NCBI GenBank assembly: GCA_030596395.1
Contig: JAUVKF010000005.1
Coordinates: forward strand, 18,004 to 82,003
Source: Chlorobiota bacterium
GTDB lineage: Bacteria; Bacteroidota; Bacteroidia; Bacteroidales; F082
Reading direction: 5' to 3'
DNA length: 64,000 nucleotides
The first letter of the stretch is position 1. Every line of letters starts with the position of its first letter. The translations under genes and the position numbers were made by a program. Below are positions 52,705-61,630 of this stretch, in pieces. A model generated the notes under the pieces. That model saw nothing but the letters and a program-made list of their open reading frames with translations, ran no database searches and had not been told where the DNA came from.

Positions 52705-55344
52705 CTAATCGAGCGATTGGTTAAGCGAAAAGTGGAAATGGCTTCCTGCAGCAGAAGGAATACCTGGAATAGGATCGAAGCCATACGCCCAGTCGAGGCC
52801 AAGCATACCAAACATCGGCAAGAAAACCCTGAGTCCAAAACCGGCGCCTCGTTTAAGATCGAAAGGATCAAAACCAGTAGCGCCCAGCCATGAGTTACCT
52901 GCTTCAGCAAACGCCAGCACAAAAATGGTTGAGCTGGGATTTAACGTAATCGGGTACCTTAACTCCAGCGTATACCGGGCAAATATGGTTCCTCCAATAT
53001 TTCTGTCTTTGTAATATAATGGAGTAACACTCTCATTTTCATATCCTCTCATCCCGACAACTTCACGTCCATCATAATTTGTTGTTCCCGAAAGTCCATC
53101 ACCACCTAAATAGAATCGTTCAAATGGTGTTGTACCAAGTTCTGAATTATAATGCCCCAGAAAACCAAATCTAAAGCGTGGAGTTAATACCAGTTTATCA
53201 AACAATTCAAAATACCAGTATGCCTTAAATTTCCATTTATGGTACTCAATCCACTGATATTTTTCAGTATCCCCTATTTGCGAATAGTCCTTATCGCTAA
53301 ACAAAGAATAGGGTGGTGTTAATTCAAGCCCTAATGATATTTCCGATCCTTTTCGTGGGTATATTGGTTGGTCAACAGAATTTCGGCCAAGAATAATTTC
53401 GTAACTTATGTTATTGTAATTTCCTGTTCCTGATCCAATTGGAAATATTGTTGCATAATTTTGCAGTTGATACAATTGAAAATTGATACCCTGGTACAGT
53501 GTAAAATAGTCATCGGGCCAGGTAAGCCTTTTCCCCAGGCCAATTGTAACACCATCAATCACAAATTTCGAACGATTGGTGTCGGATTTTGGCAAGCCAT
53601 TGGTATAAATTGAGTGGTAATAGGATACAGTGAGTGCATTGGGTTTTCTGCCTCCCAACCATGGTTCAGTAAACGACACACTCCAACTCAGGTAGTCTTT
53701 ACCGTAGGTTTGGAATCGCAAAGCCAGTTTCTGTCCATCTCCTGAAGGCACGGGTTTCCATGCTCCCTTCTTAAATATATTGTTGAGGGAGAAATTATTA
53801 AAACTGAGCCCAAGCGTACCGATGATCCTTCCATAACCCCAACCGCCTGACAATTCAATCTGGTCTGCCGAGGTTTCTTCAACCTGGTATTCGATATCAA
53901 CTGTTCCTTCTCCCGGATTAGGTACAATATTCGGGTTAATGGTTTCTGCATTGAAATACCTCAGGTTGGCCAATTCACGTGTTGTACGAATTACATCTGA
54001 ACGACTAAAAAGCTGGCCGGGCCGTGTCCGTATCTCCCTGATTACCACATGATCGTTTGTTTTGTCGTTTCCTTTAATCGTTACATTTTTTATCCGGGCC
54101 TGCTTTCCTTCATAAACCCTGATCTCCAGGTCAATGGAGTCGTTCTCAACATTAACCTCAACTGGGGTTGCATTAAAGAAAAGGTATCCGTTATCCATAT
54201 AAAGGGAACTTACATCAAAACCGGCTGGATTAAATTGCAGGTTGGTTTCAAGCAACTCTTTATTGTAAACATCACCTTTGTAAATACCGAGAATGGTACT
54301 CAAAAACATGGATGAATAAACGGTATTTCCAACCCAGGATATATTCCTGAAGTAATACTTATTGCCTTCACCTATATTTATTGCAATGATAAGATTCTGA
54401 TCATCAATGCGGTAAACAGAATCGGAAACAATGTGGGCATCCCGGTATCCCTTTTTATTATACTTGGCTATCACCAGGTTAAGGTCATCCTTATAATTTT
54501 TTTCGATGTATTTAGATCCCTTGAACTTGATTTTATAATTGTCCTTGAAATACTTTACCAGGTCATCCCTGAATTTTCCAAATTTGAGTGTAACTGCATC
54601 TCCAACAAGGTTAATGGTTAATGGCCCGAGGCTGTCGAGCGGATTGAACACACCTTTTTCTTTTGTCTCCTTCATTGCCGAACGAACGGCATCGTCACTT
54701 AAATGTGAGTTACCTTCGATGAGGATATGTTTGATCTTGACTTTCCTGTTTTTACTAATATCAATAATCAGATCCTCGAAGTTTGGATGAGTTTTGTCAG
54801 GCTTTTCTTTGATATTGACATCAGCGTTCATATAACCTTTTTCAGCATAAAAGCCTTTAATAATGCGTTTTGTTTTGATCATCAGGTGATCGGTAACAAC
54901 ATCGCCTCGTGTAAGGTTTATTTTTTCACGGATATCATCGGCTTCCGATTTCCTGATCCCAGTAAACGAAAATTTACTCAGTCGCGGACGCTCACGTAGG
55001 TTCAGCTTTAAAAAGATTTTGTTCCCCTGAATTTTAGTCGCGGTGATACTGATATTATCAAAAAGTCCCTGCTCCCATAACTTCCTGATTGCATTTGTTA
55101 TTTCGTCTCCGGGAACTTTTATTCGCGTTCCGACATCAAGTTCCGAAAGCATGATAATCACATTCTTGTCGAGATATTCAACTCCAGAAATTTCAACACC
55201 ACCAATTATGTATTCGCTGGGGCGTTCGTAACTGATCTTTGAAAGGTCGCTTCCAATACTAATTTGCGCCACCAAAAGGGCAGGTAGCGCTAAAACGGTT
55301 ACCAATATTAATGTCGATACAATTTTACCAGTATTGTTAATCAT
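52705..55344 (-). CDS. bamA: Outer-membrane protein assembly factor BamA
   Basis: An 879-residue Omp85 protein. Signal peptide (about 1-26), five POTRA-like repeats (about 45-460, beginning IGGVEISGVEYLDKNV and including KNVTIKGNDKTNDHVVIREIRTRPG), then a 16-strand-type beta-barrel to the C terminus HFHFSLNQSLD. The barrel contains the lid-loop-like motif MRGYENES (the VRGF/Y motif). It is the central insertase for outer-membrane beta-barrels. The order porG-like, uppS, bamA, skp, skp matches the Porphyromonas arrangement as I recall it. Confidence 0.95.
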   Translation of the reverse strand: MINNTGKIVSTLILVTVLALPALLVAQISIGSDLSKISYERPSEYIIGGVEISGVEYLDKNVIIMLSELDVGTRIKVPGDEITNAIRKLWEQGLFDNISITATKIQGNKIFLKLNLRERPRLSKFSFTGIRKSEADDIREKINLTRGDVVTDHLMIKTKRIIKGFYAEKGYMNADVNIKEKPDKTHPNFEDLIIDISKNRKVKIKHILIEGNSHLSDDAVRSAMKETKEKGVFNPLDSLGPLTINLVGDAVTLKFGKFRDDLVKYFKDNYKIKFKGSKYIEKNYKDDLNLVIAKYNKKGYRDAHIVSDSVYRIDDQNLIIAINIGEGNKYYFRNISWVGNTVYSSMFLSTILGIYKGDVYNKELLETNLQFNPAGFDVSSLYMDNGYLFFNATPVEVNVENDSIDLEIRVYEGKQARIKNVTIKGNDKTNDHVVIREIRTRPGQLFSRSDVIRTTRELANLRYFNAETINPNIVPNPGEGTVDIEYQVEETSADQIELSGGWGYGRIIGTLGLSFNNFSLNNIFKKGAWKPVPSGDGQKLALRFQTYGKDYLSWSVSFTEPWLGGRKPNALTVSYYHSIYTNGLPKSDTNRSKFVIDGVTIGLGKRLTWPDDYFTLYQGINFQLYQLQNYATIFPIGSGTGNYNNISYEIILGRNSVDQPIYPRKGSEISLGLELTPPYSLFSDKDYSQIGDTEKYQWIEYHKWKFKAYWYFELFDKLVLTPRFRFGFLGHYNSELGTTPFERFYLGGDGLSGTTNYDGREVVGMRGYENESVTPLYYKDRNIGGTIFARYTLELRYPITLNPSSTIFVLAFAEAGNSWLGATGFDPFDLKRGAGFGLRVFLPMFGMLGLDWAYGFDPIPGIPSAAGSHFHFSLNQSLD

Positions 55345-55353
55345 CCCTTCTGC

Positions 55354-56097
55354 CTAGCTTATAATTTGCTCACTTGTCAAACCGAACCTTCTTTCCCTGT
55401 TTTGATAATCTACAATAGCCTCATACAATGTTTCTTTTGTAAAATCAGGCCACAGTTTCTGCGTAAAATAAAGTTCAGTGTAGGCAATCTGCCACAATAA
55501 AAAATTGCTGATCCTCGCTTCCCCGCTGGTCCTGATCAGCAGCTCCGGATCAGGCATATCAGCAGTATTGAGGTTTTTTGCAATTAATTCTTCGGTAATG
55601 TTTTCTGCTTTATACTGGTGTGTATCCTGTTGGCTTAAAATGCGTCTGACTGCTTCGGTAATTTCCCATCTTGAACTGTAACTCATGGCGAGGGTCAGTA
55701 CCATGCGGTCGTTTTTTTTGGTTTCCTCAATAGTTTCCATCAGGCGATTATAGTTTTCTTCCGGAAGACTTTTTAAATCGCCGATGGCATTAAGCTGTAT
55801 ATTGTTTTTGTTAAGGGTATCTAATTCTTTTCGGATGGTTTCGACAAACAATGTCATTAATGCTTCGACTTCGTATTTCGGGCGGTTCCAGTTTTCGGTT
55901 GAAAAAGCATATAAGGTCAAATAACCAACACCCAGTTCTGCTGAAGCTTCAGCAGCAGCACGAGCAGCATCAACACCATGCTGATGTCCGAAAATACGGT
56001 CGTGACCATGTTGCCTGGCCCATCTGCCATTACCATCCATAATAATGGCAATGTGCTTCGGAAGCTTATCCGGTATTATTTTTTCTTTAAACCCCAT
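55354..56097 (-). CDS. uppS: Isoprenyl (undecaprenyl diphosphate) synthase
   Basis: A 247-residue cis-prenyltransferase making the C55 carrier for peptidoglycan and surface glycans. Motifs: HIAIIMDGNGRWARQHG (catalytic Asp and Trp/Arg), YAFSTENWNRP, and near the end ELLIRTSGEARISNFLLWQ. Complete. Starts 11 bases after the PorG-like gene and ends 9 bases before bamA. Confidence 0.96.
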   Translation of the reverse strand: MGFKEKIIPDKLPKHIAIIMDGNGRWARQHGHDRIFGHQHGVDAARAAAEASAELGVGYLTLYAFSTENWNRPKYEVEALMTLFVETIRKELDTLNKNNIQLNAIGDLKSLPEENYNRLMETIEETKKNDRMVLTLAMSYSSRWEITEAVRRILSQQDTHQYKAENITEELIAKNLNTADMPDPELLIRTSGEARISNFLLWQIAYTELYFTQKLWPDFTKETLYEAIVDYQNRERRFGLTSEQIIS

Positions 56098-56107
56098 AAC
56101 TTCTGGC

Positions 56108-56776
56108 TTACCAGCCTTCCATGTTACATTTTGTTTTACTTTTTAAATTGATTTTATAAGTAAATGTAATGCCAAAAAAGTTGTACCAATCCCAGGTTGA
56201 AGTTTTGTCTTCATCCAAGTCGATACCTGATTGATATTCGGTAGCATTAACACCATCGAGTTTGTCAGTAAAAGTTTTACGCATGCCCCATTCGGCTCCC
56301 AGTGCCAATCGTTCGGATAAACTAAATTTAAATCCCGCACCGAATGGGAAAGCAATGCCACTGGCTTGGTCAGTGAAAAAATATGATACGCCGGCAAAGA
56401 TGTAAGGAGTCGCAAAGCTTTTTTTACTGCCTGTAAAATATTCCAAAAAATTAAATTCAGCAACTGCTGAAATATCATTTATCGTGGAGCTAAAACCATA
56501 ATCATTGGGTACAGGGCGTCCTGTTAATGAATCGGCCCCGGCAATACTCCCACGGTAATAGGAGAGTTTAAAAGCCCATCGGGGATTAAAGTTAAACCTG
56601 ACCAACGCACCGTAGGCCGGTTTGGTTTTATTAAAATGAAACCACGGATTCATTTCGCCGAGATAGTAGGATCCTCCACCAAACAACCCAATTTCCATAT
56701 TTTGAGCCTGTGTGGGATTAACAAACAGGAATAATAAAACTCCTGCGAATAATCCTTTTAGGTACCTGAATCTCAT
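56108..56776 (-). CDS. porG: PorG-like outer-membrane protein (DUF6089), T9SS component
   Basis: A 222-residue predicted small outer-membrane beta-barrel: signal peptide ending TQAQ, then FGGGSYYLGEMNP, repeated amphipathic strands (GALVRFNFNPRWAFKLSYYRG) and a C-terminal strand FFGITFTYKINLK. In Porphyromonas gingivalis, PorG is an outer-membrane T9SS protein encoded directly upstream of uppS and bamA; the same position and domain are found here. Assignment is by domain and synteny. It suits the T9SS-type cargo proteins encoded in this window. Confidence 0.78.
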   Translation of the reverse strand: MRFRYLKGLFAGVLLFLFVNPTQAQNMEIGLFGGGSYYLGEMNPWFHFNKTKPAYGALVRFNFNPRWAFKLSYYRGSIAGADSLTGRPVPNDYGFSSTINDISAVAEFNFLEYFTGSKKSFATPYIFAGVSYFFTDQASGIAFPFGAGFKFSLSERLALGAEWGMRKTFTDKLDGVNATEYQSGIDLDEDKTSTWDWYNFFGITFTYKINLKSKTKCNMEGW

Positions 56777-56814
56777 AAAATATATTTTTGCTTTTGTTCT
56801 TTGATTTTGAGCGG

Positions 56815-56822
56815 CAAAAGTA
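56815..56822 (-). promoter_or_regulatory. -7 box of the porG-uppS-bamA operon
   Basis: Minus-strand TACTTTTG, 38 bases before the porG ATG. Confidence 0.5.
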
Positions 56823-56913
56823 TCATTTTTTTAGTTATTTATTATACCATTGCCCCGACACAAATCCATCTGTTGAAATTTTTTACTTAGCCACTCATTA
56901 TCATATAATTAAA

Positions 56914-57792
56914 TCAGTTTCTATAATCTTTCCCCCACATTAGTTTATCTCTAATGGTGGAGAAAAAATCCTGGTTTTTCATTTGAACCAGATTGACATT
57001 AAAATCACATCTATTAATTATCAGTTCATCTTCTTTATCGATGGAAGAGTGTCTTGAATCGAGTGTCATCAGGTATTTTTCCTCTCTTCCTTCTATTTTG
57101 ATTTTAATTTCACTGCTGTCCTCAATAACGATAGGACGTACCGTTAAATTGTGCGAGGCGATGGGTGCAATTACAAAATTATGCGAACCGGGACTTACAA
57201 TGGGACCTCCTACTGAGAGTGAATAAGCGGTGGAACCGGTTGGTGTTGAAACGATCAGGCCATCTCCCCAATAGGTATTTAATTTTCGTCCATCCACAAA
57301 AACATGAACAACGATAAGCGAGGTTGTGTTGTTGCGATAAATAGTAAGGTCGTTTAAACCAAAATTCAAATCACCAAATATTCCGGTGGGTTGCTCTAAT
57401 TTCAGCAACGATCTTTGCTCTAAGTAATAATCGCCGGAGAAAATGTTATTGATGGCAAACAGTATTTCATCTTTTGCGATACTCGATAAAAAACCAAGCC
57501 TTCCTAAATTAATTCCCAAAACCGGAATTCCCGAACCGCGGATAAACGGTATTGTATCCAACATTGTTCCGTCTCCGCCAATCGAAAACAACATATCGGT
57601 TTGTTCGAGTAAATCGTAATGAGATGCGAATAGCTTATGGCCTGACGGCAAAGCAATCTTATCAGCAATTTTCTCAAAAAACGGGTTATAAATCGTGAGC
57701 GAAACCTTGCGTTTAGATAATTCATCCATCAGTAATTGCAGGTATTGACGATGCTCATCTTTGTATTCTTTGCCAAAAATTGCAATTTTCAT
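56914..57792 (-). CDS. nadK: NAD kinase
   Basis: A 292-residue NAD kinase producing NADP+. Motifs: GGDGTMLDT (catalytic Asp), NLGRLGFLSS, GLNDLTIYRNNTTSLIVV and TPTGSTAYSLSVGGPIVSP. Normal length. ATG start, with a good promoter upstream. Downstream of it on the same strand lies the porG operon with its own promoter. Confidence 0.96.
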   Translation of the reverse strand: MKIAIFGKEYKDEHRQYLQLLMDELSKRKVSLTIYNPFFEKIADKIALPSGHKLFASHYDLLEQTDMLFSIGGDGTMLDTIPFIRGSGIPVLGINLGRLGFLSSIAKDEILFAINNIFSGDYYLEQRSLLKLEQPTGIFGDLNFGLNDLTIYRNNTTSLIVVHVFVDGRKLNTYWGDGLIVSTPTGSTAYSLSVGGPIVSPGSHNFVIAPIASHNLTVRPIVIEDSSEIKIKIEGREEKYLMTLDSRHSSIDKEDELIINRCDFNVNLVQMKNQDFFSTIRDKLMWGKDYRN

Positions 57793-57812
57793 AGTACCTG
57801 TTATTTAATTTG

Positions 57813-57844
57813 CAAACTTAACCGAAAATCAAGATGATTTCAAA
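57813..57844 (-). promoter_or_regulatory. Promoter of nadK
   Basis: Minus-strand TTTG (57844-57841), exactly 20 bases, then TAAGTTTG (57820-57813): a full match to the Bacteroidota TTTG-N20-TAnnTTTG pattern. Leader of about 15 bases. Confidence 0.65.
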
Positions 57845-57903
57845 ATCACGGAATCGTTAAAAGGTTTCAACTCTGATTATTAACGTTTTTTAACGAAACC
57901 CGA

Positions 57904-59325
57904 TTAGATGGGAGCTACAAGGTTAATGAAAAATCCATGGTCTTTTTGTTTATTCAAAGTATATTCAAGACGAATAACCAGATCGTAATACGTTACAAAA
58001 TCAATACCTACGCCGGTTCCCCATAGTATTTGGTTGGAAAGCGTATTATTGGGATCGTTTACTTTATTGTAGGCATATCCCATGTCGAAAAACAGGTTGG
58101 CATACAGCGCATAAAATATCTTACCGAATTTTTCAGTTTTAATCCATTTTATACGATGTACTTTTCGGGGGATGATCTCAAATTTGAAATTTGATTTTAA
58201 TAATCCAAAATGCTGCCCTGTAATTACATAATACTCGTAGCCCCTTATCTCCAAGCCTTTGTATCCAATTGCGGGTTGCAATAGGTAGGGAATTGAATCT
58301 TCGTTGGAGAGTTTTCCGGTAATATTATAAGCAAAATACCATCTTTTATACAGCTTGATGTACTGATCGAACACGAACGAAACCGAGAGATTATTCACAT
58401 CGCTTCCGAATATGCCAAGGCCCTGTTTGAAGATACCTGCATCGAAATAAAATCCTTTTAGCGGATAGGGTTTGTAATCCCGAAAGTCAATTTTATACAG
58501 ATAGCTCAGTGACAGGAAGTTCAGGGTTGTTTGCTGATAAGCAAATCCAGGATTATTTTCCACAAGTGAATCAGAAAACAAATAGTGGTCGAAGTTCAGC
58601 GTAATGGTATGTAAAAAATTATATTTCTGCCTGTAAGTAAAATCGACTGTGCCAAATCCCCATTCCTGGGCATTTCCGTTTTCAGGTTTATAAAAAACAG
58701 GTTTGTTCTCCTCCAGCCAGTATGCTACTTCCTTATTTAACTGGTAACCCGCAAGCATACTCATCCCAAAATTCTGGCCTTTTGTGAGATAGGGTATTGT
58801 CCATTTCATAGCCAGCTTTTTATCATAACCGGCCTGAACGATAAAATTCAGGTATTCCATTCTTCCCCTGAAATTTTCAATCCGCAGGTCAATACCATAA
58901 TTCAGCCTGCTAAAATCCTTTGTCTCCAACCACGCATTAAAATTTCTGTCAGCGCCAAAATCCAGGATGGGGATAGGCCAAATATACCATCGTTCGGTAA
59001 CGTCAACCACAGCAACGCATTGGGTTCCTACTATTTGCTTGGTGATTGACGCAAAATTAAACAACGAGCGGTTCATTAAATTCTGACTGCTTTTTATAAT
59101 CAGGCTGTCAAGCTCATGATTGCTTAAGCGATCTCCTTCGCTAAATTCAATTTCGCGGAGAATTATTTTATCACGGGTAATTTTATTGCCATTGATAACA
59201 ATTTTAGTTATTGAAAGGCTATCGGCAAAATGAAGGAATGAAGTATCAGCATGTTGCTGGGCACTACTTTTTTGGATAAAGAAAGTGCAGATGATAAAAA
59301 CGAATAGAGAACCAAACCATCGCAT
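57904..59325 (-). CDS. BamA/TamA-like outer-membrane barrel protein with one POTRA domain
   Basis: A 473-residue surface-antigen (Omp85-like) protein. Signal peptide ending SSAQ, one POTRA-like domain (about 30-125, ITKIVINGNKITRDKIILREI and NLMNRSLFNFASI), then a C-terminal barrel of about 340 residues ending FFINLVAPI. It could translocate or insert a specific protein or act in lipid transport; no partner is identifiable. It is cotranscribed with the upstream CBS-domain gene (one base apart). Confidence 0.75.
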   Translation of the reverse strand: MRWFGSLFVFIICTFFIQKSSAQQHADTSFLHFADSLSITKIVINGNKITRDKIILREIEFSEGDRLSNHELDSLIIKSSQNLMNRSLFNFASITKQIVGTQCVAVVDVTERWYIWPIPILDFGADRNFNAWLETKDFSRLNYGIDLRIENFRGRMEYLNFIVQAGYDKKLAMKWTIPYLTKGQNFGMSMLAGYQLNKEVAYWLEENKPVFYKPENGNAQEWGFGTVDFTYRQKYNFLHTITLNFDHYLFSDSLVENNPGFAYQQTTLNFLSLSYLYKIDFRDYKPYPLKGFYFDAGIFKQGLGIFGSDVNNLSVSFVFDQYIKLYKRWYFAYNITGKLSNEDSIPYLLQPAIGYKGLEIRGYEYYVITGQHFGLLKSNFKFEIIPRKVHRIKWIKTEKFGKIFYALYANLFFDMGYAYNKVNDPNNTLSNQILWGTGVGIDFVTYYDLVIRLEYTLNKQKDHGFFINLVAPI

Positions 59326-59326
59326 G

Positions 59327-59989
59327 TTAAATATTCAGATAATTCATCAATGAGTCATATCGCTCTCTCATGTCCTCCTGGTCTTCATCTTCACCAAATG
59401 AAGCTTTAACAATATAACCATAACGATCGAAGGTTTGAAGGATGGCGCCCAGTTCAATCTTATTTATTTTAATCACTACTTCAAGACGTGTTGAATCCTT
59501 ATGATTGGTTAAAAATGTGCTTAAAATTTTAGCATCATTCGATTCAACAATATTGGCTATCTCGGTAAGGCTATAATCGGAATCGCTTATTTCCAACACA
59601 ATAACACCACCCGGATTATCAATTGAATACAGGCCAGCCATGAAATTCAACAACCCCTTCAGTGTAAAACAACCTAAATATTTGTTATGATCATCCAGAA
59701 CGGGGATCACAGTCAAACCTAATTCGTCAACAATCTTTAGCACGTCATAAATGTGCTGGTGCTCATTCACAAATGGATGTTCAAGCGATAATTTATGATT
59801 GCCAAGGGGTTCATCCGAATGATTAAGGTTGTAAACATCCTGCTCCGATACAATCCCAAGAAAATCCTCATTGTTTACAATTGGCAGGTGAGATACTTTA
59901 TACTCATCCATCAAATTAAGTGCTTCCGAACCAGTATCAGAGGTTTTTAGTGGTAATATTTCATCTGTGATCAGTTGCCTGGCAATCAT
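59327..59989 (-). CDS. CBS-domain protein
   Basis: A 220-residue cytoplasmic protein with a pair of CBS motifs (about 1-60 and 65-125: TSDTGSEALNLMDEYKVSHLPIVNNEDFLGIVSEQDV; LGLTVIPVLDDHNKYLGCFTLKGLL), followed by an ACT-like segment (about 135-205). CBS pairs bind adenine nucleotides, so it is probably a sensor; its target is unknown. It is the first gene of a two-gene unit with the barrel protein. Confidence 0.82.
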   Translation of the reverse strand: MIARQLITDEILPLKTSDTGSEALNLMDEYKVSHLPIVNNEDFLGIVSEQDVYNLNHSDEPLGNHKLSLEHPFVNEHQHIYDVLKIVDELGLTVIPVLDDHNKYLGCFTLKGLLNFMAGLYSIDNPGGVIVLEISDSDYSLTEIANIVESNDAKILSTFLTNHKDSTRLEVVIKINKIELGAILQTFDRYGYIVKASFGEDEDQEDMRERYDSLMNYLNI

Positions 59990-60365
59990 CTTAATAATAC
60001 TAGGTCGTTAATATAATCATGTATTCAAGCGGTAAAAGTAATAAATCGGTTGAATAGGGAATAGTGATTGGTGATTGGTGATTTAGACTGAAGACCGAAA
60101 GGAGAAGGCGAAGGTAAAGGCGTAGACGAAGGAATTAGTTAATGGAAATTGGTTGAATTGGTTGAATTGGTTGAATTGGTTGAATTGGTTGAATCGGTTG
60201 AATCGGTTGAATCGGTTGGATTGGTTGGATTGGTTAACGGGGAATTGTGAATTATAGCCAATGATTCTTAAATCGTAATCCGTAAATAATGTCAATGGTC
60301 ATTGGTTATTAGTCATTGGTAGATTTTCAGATTGAATACTGAGGACTGGAGAAACTGCCAACTGA
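59990..60365. other. Repeat-rich gap between rsgA and the CBS gene
   Basis: 376 bases without a credible gene. It holds imperfect direct repeats (GTGATTGGTGATTGG; GAAGGCGAAGG; ATTGGTTATTAGTCATTGG) around a clean 9-base tandem array (60151-60231). The open frame across the array only encodes Asn-Gln-Phe repeats. Confidence 0.6.
60151..60231. repeat. 9-base tandem repeat, nine copies
   Basis: Nine units of GGTTGAATT: four identical, three ending C (GGTTGAATC), two GGTTGGATT. The variants are grouped by type, which suggests stepwise local duplication. Confidence 0.95.
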
Positions 60366-61292
60366 TCAGGAATCAAGACCACTTAACATATTTAAATAGT
60401 TTTCGTACCTGAACGGACTGATCTTGCCTTTTTCAAGGTCTTCCAGAACTGCACATCCGGGTTCGTCAATATGTAAACAATTATTAAACCTGCATTTATG
60501 CATTCTCGATCGAAACTCGGGAAAACGCTGGCCCAGTTCCGATTTATCAAATTCAACCAGACCAAACTCCTTAATGCCCGGAGTATCAACAATAAACCCA
60601 CCGAAACTCAGGCTGAACATTTCAGCAAAGGTAGTGGTGTGTTTTCCTTTTTTGTGGTAATCAGATATCCGGCCAACTTTCAGATTTAGTGTTGGATCAA
60701 TCGCATTGATCATGGCTGATTTGCCCACACCGCTGTGCCCTGCTATTAAACTTGTTTTGTTTTCCAATACTGTTTTAAAACTGTCAAGGTTCTTATCCTG
60801 CGGAACTGATGTAACAAGGAATTGATAACCTGCCTGCTGATAGGAAAACTTATAATACTCCAGTAATTCCATGTGCTTATCGCTTAAAAGATCGCACTTA
60901 TTAAATACGATAACTGAGGGTATATGATAGGCTTCGGCTGTTGTGAGTACCCTGTCGACAAAACCAGTTGATGTTCTGGGTTTTACGATGGAAGCAATAA
61001 CAATTAACTGGTCGATATTGGCAGCAATAATATGGGTTGCTTTCGATAATTTGGTTGCTTTACGAATGATGTAATTTTTCCGGTCATGGATATGTTCAAT
61101 CACACCTTGACCGGCTTCCGGGAGGACATTAAAATCAACAATATCGCCTACCGCAATAGGATTAGTTGCCCTGATCCCTTTCATGCGAAACCTGCCTTTC
61201 AATTTACACTCAATCAACTCACCTTTTTCAGACAGCACCCTATACCAGCTGCCCGTTGAGCGCAATACTTTTCCGGTTATCAAGCTACTCAT
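60366..61292 (-). CDS. rsgA: Ribosome small-subunit-dependent GTPase RsgA
   Basis: A 308-residue circularly permuted GTPase acting in late 30S maturation. N-terminal OB domain (1-65), then G4 (NKCDL) before G1 (GHSGVGKSAMINA) and G3 (DTPGIKEFG), and a C-terminal zinc-binding segment CRFNNCLHIDEPGCAV. The order confirms permutation. Its ATG overlaps the cupin gene stop by four bases. Confidence 0.96.
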   Translation of the reverse strand: MSSLITGKVLRSTGSWYRVLSEKGELIECKLKGRFRMKGIRATNPIAVGDIVDFNVLPEAGQGVIEHIHDRKNYIIRKATKLSKATHIIAANIDQLIVIASIVKPRTSTGFVDRVLTTAEAYHIPSVIVFNKCDLLSDKHMELLEYYKFSYQQAGYQFLVTSVPQDKNLDSFKTVLENKTSLIAGHSGVGKSAMINAIDPTLNLKVGRISDYHKKGKHTTTFAEMFSLSFGGFIVDTPGIKEFGLVEFDKSELGQRFPEFRSRMHKCRFNNCLHIDEPGCAVLEDLEKGKISPFRYENYLNMLSGLDS

Positions 61293-61558
61293 TTAAAGTT
61301 GTAATGTTTTTTAACCGGTACCGTAATATCCCAGGTACATTTGAGGCCATCTTTGAAGGTGACAAAATCGCCGGGTTTGATGTTAAAACTCCCCTCATCG
61401 GTTTCCACGGTAAACTCACCATCTAAAATCAAACATTCTTCATCACCTGTATAAGTCCAGTCAAAACGGGACACTTCCTTCGTCCAGATTGGCCAGGAAT
61501 TGATGCCTTTTTCATTAATTCTTTCCGGGGAAAGATTTTCGATAATCACTTTCGTCAT
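61289..61558 (-). CDS. Small cupin-domain protein
   Basis: An 89-residue single cupin. The fold is seen in GDEECLILDGEFTVETDEG and the GDFVTFKDGLKCTWDI turn; it resembles the DUF861/cupin_3 group (ureidoglycolate or EutQ-like). The usual metal histidines are mostly absent from what I can see, so it may be a binding rather than catalytic protein. It is coupled to rsgA by a four-base overlap. Confidence 0.75.
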   Translation of the reverse strand: MTKVIIENLSPERINEKGINSWPIWTKEVSRFDWTYTGDEECLILDGEFTVETDEGSFNIKPGDFVTFKDGLKCTWDITVPVKKHYNFK

Positions 61559-61611
61559 GGCAAACTATTTTAAGAATTTGTGCAAAATGGCTTAAAATTA
61601 CAAACATTTGT

Positions 61612-61619
61612 TATATTTG
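61612..61619 (+). promoter_or_regulatory. -7 box of the PrsW-like gene
   Basis: TATATTTG, 11 bases before the ATG at 61631 and 23 before the ATG at 61643; it leaves room for either start. Confidence 0.45.
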
Positions 61620-61630
61620 ATTAATAATTA

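Noticed and set aside
60083..60295. Minus-strand frame encoding Asn-Gln-Phe repeats
   Set aside because: It is an artefact of the 9-base array, whose length is a multiple of three.
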